IMG/VR virus record: IMGVR_UViG_3300042292_001176 | Span: 1-54,059 of that record | Direction: 5' to 3' (one strand) | Source: a virus | Length of the DNA: 54,059 bases | Shown: positions 7,203-15,150 of the stretch, one piece after another | Position numbering within the stretch: position 1 is the stretch's first letter | Layout of the letters: every line of letters starts with the position of its first letter | Made by a program: the position numbers and the translations under genes | The notes under the pieces: model-generated | Databases searched by the model: none | What the model was told of the DNA's origin: nothing | Seen by the model: only the letters and a program-made list of their open reading frames with translations

Positions 7203-8726
7203 ATGGCCGAACCGGATGATCTGAATCAGCTATCGCTTGATCGTCCGGTTCGGCCGGGGGAGATGTTCCTCCCCAAGGAGGGTTTCAAGTACCCCAATCC
7301 GCAGCTCCTCCGCAGGCAGGCGCGCACGAAGGCAACCACCTTGCTGCCGGAGCTGGAACAGAACTTCCAGTATGCCCTAGATGTGACGCCGATGTCCAGG
7401 TCCGGTTTCGGACAGGGCACTCGGATCAAGCTTGATCCGGACCTTCCGATCCTGGAATCGCGGATCGTCCCGTGGTTCGGGCGCGTCGACAGCCCCGAGT
7501 ACATGGACGAGTTGCGCCGCACTCAGGACAGCCTGGAGAAGGCTCGCGCGGCCATGCCAGCTCTCAAGCAGCGCCATGCCCGAGAGTTCGAGCGGCAGGT
7601 CTCGACCCTGGGTCACGCCCTGCGCCAGTTCGGAACCCAAGGACTTGGCACGACCATTCGGATGGGCCTGGCAAATCCAAACGTCGCCACCTCAGAGCTC
7701 AATGTCCGTGATGCCCACATGATCATGGCTTACCTGATGGGCCGCAATCTGCCGCCGGAATCCGCGTCCATGGACCTCACCCGCCAGGTAGCTGACCGTT
7801 CCGTCGGTCGCCACGCTGCGCGCCTGGGTCTTCAGGTGGCCCGTCCAGACCCAGCGTACGTGATGGGTGCACCACTATCCGAGCACGTCCGTGGACTTGA
7901 GCTTGGCTTTGGAACCAAGGGCCAGGGTCACTTGCTCGCCGGCCTCGGCCTCAAGAGCGACACCGACATCTTCGGGGTCCAGTTCGAGGAGCAGTTCATC
8001 AACAAGGGTCAGCCTCTCAACCCGTTCAGCCGCAAGCTGGTCGAGGGGGTGATGGCTGACCGCGAGCGTGTCGCCCAATCAGAGTTGCAACTGGCCAAGG
8101 CCACGTCTTCCAAGGCTAAGTTCCGCGAAGCATCAGTGGCTTATCGCAACGCGCTTGAAAGCTTCCTCGACGATGTCTTCAATCAGGATCCTCCGAGCCA
8201 GACTCCTGGGCTCAAGATGCCCAAGATCAATGTGCCCAAGGACGTGATCCAGGAGTCCGTGAACAACTCCTTCAAGAAGACGTTCCGCCAGGGTATGGAG
8301 CCGTTCGGAACTCGGCATCTGGACGCAGTTCGCAAGGACATTCGCGAAACGGCTCTCAGTGCGATCAAAGACGGACATCCTCGGGCGGAGTACGTTCGCC
8401 TGCGCTTCCAAGACATGAAGCGAGGCGTTGACGAATACTTGATCCAGTGGGTCCGGAGCCAGAAGACCTTCCAAGCCCCGAGACGGGCATCGAAGGCGAC
8501 GCTTGCTGCGGAGGGCGGAGTCAAGAGCGTGGTCAATCCTGTGACCAAGACCATGAGCGAGGGAGTGCCCGCGCGCGCGACGAACCTCAAGCGGCTGGAG
8601 CAGGGAACCGCTCAAGTGTTGAAGCAGCTGGGACGCACTGCGCCAAATATTCCGATGTTCCTGGTAACAGCACTGGCCGCCGGCCTTGCAGTCACCGGGT
8701 TCACGAGAGAGGATTCAGATGTCTAA
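7203..8726 (+). CDS. Hypothetical 507-residue protein with C-terminal hydrophobic helix
   Basis: Start ATG 7203 with GAGGGTG upstream. The protein is mostly helical and mixed-charge, with coiled-coil-like stretches (DSLEKARAAMPALKQRHARE about 105-125; LQLAKATSSKAKFREASVAY about 290-310). Near the C-terminus NIPMFLVTALAAGLAVTGF forms a likely membrane-spanning or membrane-inserting helix, followed by an acidic tail. Large helical proteins with one terminal hydrophobic helix are typical of ejected or internal virion proteins, but it lies before the terminase rather than in the internal-protein cluster. Overlaps the next gene by eight bases. No family recognised. Confidence 0.8.
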   Translation: MAEPDDLNQLSLDRPVRPGEMFLPKEGFKYPNPQLLRRQARTKATTLLPELEQNFQYALDVTPMSRSGFGQGTRIKLDPDLPILESRIVPWFGRVDSPEYMDELRRTQDSLEKARAAMPALKQRHAREFERQVSTLGHALRQFGTQGLGTTIRMGLANPNVATSELNVRDAHMIMAYLMGRNLPPESASMDLTRQVADRSVGRHAARLGLQVARPDPAYVMGAPLSEHVRGLELGFGTKGQGHLLAGLGLKSDTDIFGVQFEEQFINKGQPLNPFSRKLVEGVMADRERVAQSELQLAKATSSKAKFREASVAYRNALESFLDDVFNQDPPSQTPGLKMPKINVPKDVIQESVNNSFKKTFRQGMEPFGTRHLDAVRKDIRETALSAIKDGHPRAEYVRLRFQDMKRGVDEYLIQWVRSQKTFQAPRRASKATLAAEGGVKSVVNPVTKTMSEGVPARATNLKRLEQGTAQVLKQLGRTAPNIPMFLVTALAAGLAVTGFTREDSDV

Positions 8727-9135
8727 GCCCAAGGAACAGATCGAGAACGGCGAGGACGTGATCCGTTCGATGTTCTCGATCGACGGGGCGGCTGCGGCCA
8801 TCAGGCGATCGGGATTCGACATCGAGGAGGAGTTCGCGATGTACATCGACATCGCCCGCAACTCGCTCGAGGACAACACGAGACTTGCCGCCCTGCAAAG
8901 ATTGCATAGGCGTACACGAGAAATTGCGGAAGTGAACGGCATGATCTCGACCGGATCGGTTAGAATGGTATCCCATGAAGAAGACGGAACCCTCATCGAG
9001 CAGACCCGCTCAGAATCCCGGCTCCTCTCCCAGGTCCGAGGATTCAACCTCCCCGGCAATTCGGGGATCGCGAAACGGGTCCTTCCACCCGCAGACCCTG
9101 GATCATCTGGAGCAGCGCCTGCAGCAGATGCGTAA
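8719..9135 (+). CDS. Small-terminase-like hypothetical protein
   Basis: 138 residues from ATG 8719, overlapping the previous stop. The first 80 residues are helical: a short region (IDGAAAAIRRSGFDIEEEF) then YIDIARNSLEDNTRLAALQRLHRRTREIAEVNGMI, a pattern like the oligomerisation helices of some small terminase subunits. The last 50 residues are Pro/Ser/Ala-rich. With terminase large subunit four genes downstream, a small terminase role is plausible but not proven. Its 3' 161 bases overlap another candidate frame starting at 8975. Confidence 0.7.
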   Translation: MSKPKEQIENGEDVIRSMFSIDGAAAAIRRSGFDIEEEFAMYIDIARNSLEDNTRLAALQRLHRRTREIAEVNGMISTGSVRMVSHEEDGTLIEQTRSESRLLSQVRGFNLPGNSGIAKRVLPPADPGSSGAAPAADA

Positions 9136-9418
9136 CGAGGACTTCGCTTCGTGGGGGGCGATTCCGCTGGAGGACATCGGCATCATCGAGCTTGACCGCG
9201 TGGTTGGACGGGCGTCCGACTTCGGACGCGAGATCCGCAATGAACTCTGCGTCTCCGACGGGTCCCGGCTCAAGGAGAAGTGGCGCGAGGTGGCTTCCCG
9301 CCTCTGGGTCCATTCCCCCGCCGCCGTCAATCCCACCAACCTGTTTGCGGCGCTCTGCTTCCTGGCGTCATCGCAGCTCTACGCAGAGGGGGCCATCCGT
9401 GCCTCGGGCCCCCAGTAG
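8975..9418 (+). CDS. Hypothetical protein overlapping the preceding gene
   Basis: 147 residues if started at 8975. The first 50 residues (Ser/Pro/Arg-rich) lie wholly within the preceding gene and may not be translated; ATG at 9128 is a conservative alternative, eight bases before the previous stop. From HLEQRLQQM onward the sequence looks like a real helical protein (LEDIGIIELDRVVGRASDF, LKEKWREVASRLW, NPTNLFAALCFLASSQLY). No clear ribosome-binding site marks either start. Function unknown; a packaging accessory is possible from position. Confidence 0.6.
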   Translation: MKKTEPSSSRPAQNPGSSPRSEDSTSPAIRGSRNGSFHPQTLDHLEQRLQQMRNEDFASWGAIPLEDIGIIELDRVVGRASDFGREIRNELCVSDGSRLKEKWREVASRLWVHSPAAVNPTNLFAALCFLASSQLYAEGAIRASGPQ

Positions 9419-9623
9419 GACCCTGAGGGTCGACGAGCAAACCCATCGGGATCTGCGGTCGCTCTGCGCCAAGTACAGCGATTCCACCGGTCGTTACCAC
9501 AGTCTCGCCGACATGGTCCGCATCGGGCTGACACTATCAACCATTGATCTCGAGAGGAGGGAACATGCCCGTGGGAGACATCGAACACCGCCTGGAAGTG
9601 ATGAGGGAGTACTACCCGTCTGA
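9399..9623 (+). CDS. Ribbon-helix-helix DNA-binding protein
   Basis: 74 residues from GTG 9399, with AGAGGGGG at the right distance and a short overlap with the previous gene. The N-terminal RTLRVDEQTHRDLRSLCA is a typical beta-strand plus first helix of the ribbon-helix-helix fold, followed by HSLADMVRIGLTLSTIDLE as the second helix, as in Arc/CopG-type repressors. It probably acts as a dimeric repressor. The last 20 residues overlap the next gene and look less constrained. Its site just upstream of the terminase suggests control of the late operon. A CopG-like role is inference. Confidence 0.65.
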   Translation: MPRAPSRTLRVDEQTHRDLRSLCAKYSDSTGRYHSLADMVRIGLTLSTIDLERREHARGRHRTPPGSDEGVLPV

Positions 9624-9954
9624 CGACCATTCGACCATCGACGAGGCCATCGAGACGATCAAGCGTCTCCGCCAGATGATCCGAAAGGTCTCGTACGTTC
9701 CCGCCATCAAGGAAGAGATCGAGAACATCAACCCGGCCGCGATGTTCATCGACGGCATGGACGACGCCATCATCGGCTACGCGATTCAGTGGGGGTCTCC
9801 CGCCCTGGTCGTGTACGACGCCGAGCGCATCATCGAGATCCTGTCGAAGGACATGGGCTACGAGGACGCCTCCGAGTTCTTCAGCTTCAACATCGAGTGC
9901 GCCTACGTCGGCCCCGGGACTCCGCTGATCCTGTACCGGCCGGAGCCCGAGTGA
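9565..9954 (+). CDS. Conserved small phage protein before terminase
   Basis: 129 residues from ATG 9565 with an excellent AGGAGG. The N-terminus is helical (IEHRLEVMREYYP, IDEAIETIKRLRQMIRK). The C-terminal half has the arrangement MDDAIIGYAIQWGSPALVVY then DAERIIEILSKDMGYEDASE and FFSFNIECAYVGPGTPLIL, which recurs in hypothetical proteins of many phages. The compact alpha/beta fold has no known activity. It ends in a TGATG overlap with the terminase gene and carries a decamer copy (9787) read as Q-W-G. Confidence 0.82.
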   Translation: MPVGDIEHRLEVMREYYPSDDHSTIDEAIETIKRLRQMIRKVSYVPAIKEEIENINPAAMFIDGMDDAIIGYAIQWGSPALVVYDAERIIEILSKDMGYEDASEFFSFNIECAYVGPGTPLILYRPEPE

Positions 9955-11915
9955 TGGAGATCAAGCGGATCCAGAGCCGGGAGCAAGGCAACGACAACTA
10001 CCCGCTACCGCCGGACTACGACACCCTCACCAAGGATGGTCAGCGTCTGGCTCGGGTCAACGCTTGCCGCCAGTGGCTTCTTCACGAGGACGATCTCGAG
10101 GTCCGTGGCAACAACCTCGTGGCTTCCGTGTGGTGGTTCGACCGCTACTACCTCTGGCCCGATGACGACGCCGACTTCAACCCGCTCTTCTACGACGACA
10201 CGCCCCTGGAGACCCCGGACTTCCACTGGGTGCTGCTGCGGCAGTGGGCCTCGTACCGCTTGACGGCGGCCGTCGCTCCCCGTGGTTCCGCGAAATCCTA
10301 CCTGAACTGCAAGGACATGCTGCTCCGCCTGATCACGCGGCCGGCCTACTCCTTCGTGTACGCGACCTCCACGCACCCGAACGCGCGCGAGGTCGGTGAG
10401 CGCATCAAGCGCCAGCTGATTCACAACCAGCGGATCCACGACGACTTCTCACCCGAGTTCGATGGGCGCATCGTTCCACGCCGCGGCGAAGGCTCCTTCA
10501 GCACCGAGCACATGATCCTCAACAACGGGTCCTGGCTCCGGCTCCTGAGTGCCTCGTCGAAGCAGCGTGGTGGCCGTCCCCGTCGCTACCGGCTGGACGA
10601 CCCCGAGTACGATCCCAAGTCCTCGACTCCGATGTCGGTGCTCCGCGCCTACATGGACGAGCTCCTCTTCAAGATCGTGATCCCGATGGTCACGCGCCCT
10701 GACACCGGCGTGGACTGGGTCGGCACGTTCGTGTCGAAGCGCCACTACCTGTGGCATGCGATGCAGACCGAAGACACCCCCGAAGGCCTTCTTGCCAAGG
10801 ACGCCCGCTTCAACCGCTGGGCCCGTCTCGTGATCCCCGCTGCGATCGAGGACGATGGCAAGCTGATGTCGTGCTGGCCGGACATGTGGCCCACCTCCCG
10901 GGAGGAGCGTCTCGAGAAAGCCAAGACCCGCCCCCGCTTCAAGGAGGCCCTGTCGCTGGAGGAGATCCGCGAGACCATCGGTAGCTCCAACTTCGCCTCC
11001 GAGTACATGGCGTCCCCCGGCGACGGCACCGACTCGTTCTTCGGCGAACTCGACCAGCAGAAGCACGGCTGGTGGTACGAGGAGATCGACGACCATCTCG
11101 ATCAGCCGCTGTCCTCCACTACGCACATCTGCTGGTACGAGCGGAACGGCGAGAACCACGAGCTTCGGAGGATGCCGATCCAGGACTTCCTTAGGTCCTA
11201 CTGCCGCACCTTCATGACCTCGGACACCTCGCACACGTCCGGCAGCGACTCCGACTTCAAGGTCGTGTGCCTGATGGCCGTCACCCCGCAGAACGACCTG
11301 TTCGTCCTCGACCTCTGGGCCCGCCAGGGCCAGGAGTCTGAGCTGGTCCGGGCCACCTTCGAGATGGCCGACCGTTGGCGCTGCCCCACTGTACACCCCG
11401 AGGCCATCCGCCAGGGCGTCTCGCTCTACAACGCGCTCCAGTCCATCGTCTCCACCCGCGCCAACGACATGGCCGGCGTGGCCCACCTGCCCAAGATCGT
11501 CAAGCTGAACCCCGGCATGGCGGAGAAGCAGGACAAGATCGCCGGCCTCCAGTTCCGGTTCGAGCACGGCAAGATCAAGTTGCCCCTTTGGCGCCGGTCC
11601 CAGCTGCCGTGGCGCCACCTCTTCGACCAGGTGGAGTCGTTCAACCCCGAGGCCCAGGACGGCGGCCTTGAGAAGGACGACTGCATCGACGCCGTCGCCA
11701 TGTCCCAGTTCGTCCTGCGGGGCCGTCTGGCCAAGCCCCCAGGAGCCGCAGCCGACAAGAGCCTGTTCGAGCGCCTGCGGGACGGCGACTTCTTCGACAA
11801 CGGCCGGCACATCGGCGAAGGCCTCAATATCGACAGCCTGACCGCCCAGCAGATCCACGAGATCTTGGATGCACGAACCCCACACCCAACAACCACAAAG
11901 ACAAACAAGATCTGA
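9954..11915 (+). CDS. terL: Terminase large subunit (packaging ATPase-nuclease)
   Basis: 653 residues. The N-terminal ATPase has Walker A APRGSAKS (108-115) and a likely Walker B around RYRLDDPEYD (211-220). The C-terminal RNase H-like nuclease begins at TFMTSDTSH, with FKVVCLMAVTPQNDLFVLDL as its core strands and a late acidic motif KDDCIDAVAMS. It should drive DNA into the prohead through the portal and cut the concatemer. The start overlaps the previous stop (TGATG). The C-terminal tail is Thr/His/Pro-rich and not conserved. Gene order TerL, portal, scaffold, capsid fits. Cutting style (headful or site-specific) cannot be told from the sequence. Confidence 0.93.
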   Translation: MEIKRIQSREQGNDNYPLPPDYDTLTKDGQRLARVNACRQWLLHEDDLEVRGNNLVASVWWFDRYYLWPDDDADFNPLFYDDTPLETPDFHWVLLRQWASYRLTAAVAPRGSAKSYLNCKDMLLRLITRPAYSFVYATSTHPNAREVGERIKRQLIHNQRIHDDFSPEFDGRIVPRRGEGSFSTEHMILNNGSWLRLLSASSKQRGGRPRRYRLDDPEYDPKSSTPMSVLRAYMDELLFKIVIPMVTRPDTGVDWVGTFVSKRHYLWHAMQTEDTPEGLLAKDARFNRWARLVIPAAIEDDGKLMSCWPDMWPTSREERLEKAKTRPRFKEALSLEEIRETIGSSNFASEYMASPGDGTDSFFGELDQQKHGWWYEEIDDHLDQPLSSTTHICWYERNGENHELRRMPIQDFLRSYCRTFMTSDTSHTSGSDSDFKVVCLMAVTPQNDLFVLDLWARQGQESELVRATFEMADRWRCPTVHPEAIRQGVSLYNALQSIVSTRANDMAGVAHLPKIVKLNPGMAEKQDKIAGLQFRFEHGKIKLPLWRRSQLPWRHLFDQVESFNPEAQDGGLEKDDCIDAVAMSQFVLRGRLAKPPGAAADKSLFERLRDGDFFDNGRHIGEGLNIDSLTAQQIHEILDARTPHPTTTKTNKI

Positions 11916-12372
11916 GAACACGGTCTCCCAGTCCCTGTTCGACGCGATGGCCCGCTGGTACTTCGGCGCTTCCGTCGAGAAGGAACCGCCGTTGGATCGC
12001 GGGGTGGGTCAGACCGTCACAATCTCCGATTCTTGGTTAGGGATCCTCTGCCTCTCCTACTACGGCAACGGTCCCCGGCATCCCTCCGTCCAGGTCCGCC
12101 CACTCGATTCAGTGGGGGTGGACACGCCGGCCCGTGATACCGTCGTGCAGTATGTTCCCGTCAAGGAATCCGTCCGCATGATCCCTGGTGGATATGCGGC
12201 CAAGAAGGCCCAGGTAAAACATGTCAACCGACCCGATCAAGCTGACCAAAGACCCGATGATGCTGGCTCGGATCATCGACGAGCACTGCGAACGGGAGCA
12301 GAACCGCCTGTCGTACCGCCGGGCGACGTGGCTGGTGGCCCTGTACTACATGATGGGGGCCCGTCAGTTTGA
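11869..12372 (+). CDS. Doubtful gene filling the terminase-portal gap
   Basis: The 305 bases between terminase and portal contain an open frame from ATG 11869 (or ATG 11947) that runs on into the portal gene to 12372. The central part (SLFDAMARWYFGASVEKEPP, SDSWLGILCLSYYGNG) looks protein-like, while the last 50 residues, inside the portal gene, look like an out-of-frame reading. No good ribosome-binding site is present. Either a real overlapping gene or an untranslated spacer with a decamer copy (12110). Confidence 0.35.
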   Translation: MHEPHTQQPQRQTRSENTVSQSLFDAMARWYFGASVEKEPPLDRGVGQTVTISDSWLGILCLSYYGNGPRHPSVQVRPLDSVGVDTPARDTVVQYVPVKESVRMIPGGYAAKKAQVKHVNRPDQADQRPDDAGSDHRRALRTGAEPPVVPPGDVAGGPVLHDGGPSV

Positions 12373-14224
12373 TGTCTTCGATCCGGTCAGCGGCACCGTC
12401 CGCTACTCGTACCTCGACGACGAGGAGAAGATGGAGTTCCAGTCCTCGGAGCTCCTGAGCGCGGTCGACAAGATCTCCGGCCGCCTGTCTTCGCTGGACT
12501 ACAGGCCGCTGGTGCAGCGCGTCGGGTCCTCGCTGAGCTCGATCCGCCAGCGGTCGATCGCGCAGATCATGCTGGACCAGGTGGTCTCGGAGCACCAGCT
12601 CCAGCGCGTGGTCCCGCAGTTCAATCACATCTTCGCGCTCCTGGGCTCCTGCGGCATCACCGGCCACATGGTCAACCACCCCACGGTAGGCATGACCGCC
12701 GACCTTGAGGTCGTGCACCCGATGGAGTTGTTCCCGTTCCCGAGCCTGACCCAGGACTACACGAAGCAGCGCGGCCTCCTGCGCCAGCGCATGGTCTCCA
12801 TGGAGTACCTGAAGGACGTGTTCGGCCCGAAGGTGACCCGCAACAAGGACCGCCTGGAGTACTTCACGATCAAGCCGGGCGAGACCTTCGAGCAGCAGAC
12901 CGCCAACGAGTACACCATGGGTTCCAACGTGGAGTACTCCGACAGCAAGGTCGTGGGCTCGGATCCGAAGTACGACGCGATCGAGGTCGTCAAGGTCCGC
13001 GAGCTCTGGCTCAAGGGACCCCGCGACACCGTGACCCGCTACGTCGTGACGAGCGGCGAGTACGTGATCCACGACGAGGACCTGGAGGGCCGGGAGGTCT
13101 ACTGCCCGATTGGGTTCGCCAGGTTCATGGAGAACGGCACGTTCCACGGCGCCGGTGTCTTCGACCTGCTGTTCCCGCTGTGCCGCGAAGCCGAGAAGCT
13201 TCAGAAGCAGCTCTTCAAGAACGTGCACGACATCGACCGTTACGGCGTCCTCGTGCTGCCGCACGGCTCGTTCAACGCGAACACGATGCTGCGCGACGTG
13301 GGCAAGGGGCTCCGGGTGTTCCCGTGGGAACCGGATCCGATCAGCGAGGGCTTCCGTCCCTTCAACATCACGCCGTTCAACTCCGGCGACGTGCCCGGCA
13401 AGATCAGCGCATTCGCGGTCCAGCAGATCGACCGCCTCAACCCGATCCGCGATCTGATCGCGGAGAAGGGCCGCGTCGACTCCGCCACGGGCCTGCAGTT
13501 CCTGGACGAGCAGGTGAACCGCGCCATGAACACCCCCACTGCCGGTGTGCAGCAGGCGTGGGGCGATTGCTACCGGGCGGTGCTGGCCGGCACGGTGCGC
13601 GAGGTTGTGTTCAGCCCGAAGACGTTCACGGTGGACCAGCTGACCCTGGACCTCGCGGGCGTCGTGGTTGACCCCGAGACCATGGCCGTCAGCTTCGAGC
13701 AGAATCCGCTGCCGTCGCTCGGGCAGCTGTCGTTCAAGATCAAGGACATCAACCCCCGGAGCAAGGTGGCCCGCAAGCAGGAGGCCCTCCAGCTCCAGCA
13801 GCAGTTCCAGATCGACCCGGACACCTTCATGCTCTTTGCGCTGAAGGAGGGCCTGGACTTCGCGATGTGGACCGACGAGCACCAGTCGGCCTACGAGTCG
13901 GTTGTGCGGAACTGCCTGCTCCTGTACGGTGACGGCAAGAGCCCGGGGCAGGTGGTGCTGACGCCGCAGACCACGAAGCCCGAGATGCAGATCCGGGTGC
14001 TCAACTCCTTCATGGCGGGACCGACGATGGCGGTTGCATCGGCCGAGGTGCAGAACGCCTTCATCGAGTACCACAAGACGCTGATGAGCTTTATGGGCTT
14101 GGTACTTCCGAACGCCCTTCCCAATCCAGACGATATGGCTATGCTGGGGCGGCTGGATCAGCAGATGGCCCAGCTCCAGGGGATGCAGCAGCAGGCTCCT
14201 GGCCCACAGATGCAAGGGATGTAA
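12221..14224 (+). CDS. Portal protein
   Basis: 667 residues, usual size for podovirus portals. It begins with a helical N-terminus (LARIIDEHCEREQNRLSYRR) followed by WLVALYYMMGARQFDVFD, then the mixed alpha/beta wing and stem typical of portals, with AFAVQQIDRLNPIRDLIAEK and QALQLQQQFQID-like helices, and ends in a Gln/Met-rich tail (MAQLQGMQQQAPGPQMQGM). It should form the dodecameric ring at the head vertex that docks TerL and the tail. It is placed directly between terminase and scaffold. Assignment rests on length, context and general pattern rather than a catalytic motif. Confidence 0.88.
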   Translation: MSTDPIKLTKDPMMLARIIDEHCEREQNRLSYRRATWLVALYYMMGARQFDVFDPVSGTVRYSYLDDEEKMEFQSSELLSAVDKISGRLSSLDYRPLVQRVGSSLSSIRQRSIAQIMLDQVVSEHQLQRVVPQFNHIFALLGSCGITGHMVNHPTVGMTADLEVVHPMELFPFPSLTQDYTKQRGLLRQRMVSMEYLKDVFGPKVTRNKDRLEYFTIKPGETFEQQTANEYTMGSNVEYSDSKVVGSDPKYDAIEVVKVRELWLKGPRDTVTRYVVTSGEYVIHDEDLEGREVYCPIGFARFMENGTFHGAGVFDLLFPLCREAEKLQKQLFKNVHDIDRYGVLVLPHGSFNANTMLRDVGKGLRVFPWEPDPISEGFRPFNITPFNSGDVPGKISAFAVQQIDRLNPIRDLIAEKGRVDSATGLQFLDEQVNRAMNTPTAGVQQAWGDCYRAVLAGTVREVVFSPKTFTVDQLTLDLAGVVVDPETMAVSFEQNPLPSLGQLSFKIKDINPRSKVARKQEALQLQQQFQIDPDTFMLFALKEGLDFAMWTDEHQSAYESVVRNCLLLYGDGKSPGQVVLTPQTTKPEMQIRVLNSFMAGPTMAVASAEVQNAFIEYHKTLMSFMGLVLPNALPNPDDMAMLGRLDQQMAQLQGMQQQAPGPQMQGM

Positions 14225-15133
14225 ATGGACCCCACGACGAAGATCACGCTCGAAGACGGAACCGAGGTCACGCTGGCGGATCTCATGCAGAACCGGAAGG
14301 ACCTGCAGGAGGCCGTCGAGATCAACGACACCCTGCAGAAGGATCTGCAGGAGGTCGGCGTCTTGTTCCAGGCGGGCATCACCCAGGACCGCCGCGAGAA
14401 CGCAATCCGCAACGTGCTCGAGAACCTGGGCTACGAAGACGAACAGATCGGCAAGTACCTGGAGGCCACCCGCCAGGCACCCACCCCGAAACCGGAACCG
14501 GAGGAAGTCGAGGAGATCGAGCTTCCCGACCTGCCGGACGAGAACGACGACATCGAAGATTCCAGTGGGGGTGAACAAGAGGACACCATGACCGCAGAAC
14601 GTGAACAGATCCTTCGGCAGGAGCTCGAGGCCCAGCGGGCTGAGCTCCACAAGATGCGGGTGCGCGAGCTCCGCGAAAACCTGAACCGCCAACTGGATAC
14701 CGCGTTGAAAAGCAATGCGGACTTCCAGAGGCTTATCGAGAGCGCCCGCAGTACTCGGGGCGACGAAGGCGTGAAGCAGGCAGAGCAGACGCTTCGAGCA
14801 CAACTCGAGCAGCGCGCTCTGGAGCGCATGCAGGCTCGTCGTGCCACTGCGGGAACCTTCGAGGACTCATGGATGTCCGAGGAGGTCGAGAAGGCAGTAG
14901 AGCCCGTCGTGGGCACATTCCGGTCGGTAATCGGCGACATCGACAAGCTCGGTCGGTCGTCGGAAACGGTCACTGGACTCGACGCGCAGGAGATTCTGCG
15001 CTCCAAGCCAATCCCCGCTCCAGAGTACAAGGCTGGGATGTCCTTGACCGACGTTGAGTCGGATGTCAAGGCATTCGCCTCGGACACCATCAAGCGGGCC
15101 TTGGCGTCGTCTCCCGGTGAATCCGCAATCTGA
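14225..15133 (+). CDS. Scaffolding protein
   Basis: 302 residues, strongly acidic and helical, with coiled-coil runs (LMQNRKDLQEAVEINDTLQK; EQILRQELEAQRAELHKM; AEQTLRAQLEQRALERMQAR), a flexible acidic Pro/Glu linker at about 80-115, and a small C-terminal domain. Such a protein immediately before the major capsid gene is the classical scaffold position; it would assemble inside the prohead and be expelled. It begins right after the portal stop. A decamer copy (14563, read S-G-G) lies in the flexible linker. Confidence 0.85.
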   Translation: MDPTTKITLEDGTEVTLADLMQNRKDLQEAVEINDTLQKDLQEVGVLFQAGITQDRRENAIRNVLENLGYEDEQIGKYLEATRQAPTPKPEPEEVEEIELPDLPDENDDIEDSSGGEQEDTMTAEREQILRQELEAQRAELHKMRVRELRENLNRQLDTALKSNADFQRLIESARSTRGDEGVKQAEQTLRAQLEQRALERMQARRATAGTFEDSWMSEEVEKAVEPVVGTFRSVIGDIDKLGRSSETVTGLDAQEILRSKPIPAPEYKAGMSLTDVESDVKAFASDTIKRALASSPGESAI

Positions 15134-15150
15134 AATAAAGGGCAACACAC

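Noticed and set aside
11387-11397. GCCCCACTG in the terminase gene as a decamer copy
   Set aside because: Only four C in the run, so it does not match the core.
12224-14803. Long minus-strand open frame opposite portal and scaffold
   Set aside because: It mirrors the codon pattern of the plus genes in a GC-rich genome, is His/Val/Leu/Arg-biased, has no ribosome-binding site and lies opposite two well-supported genes.
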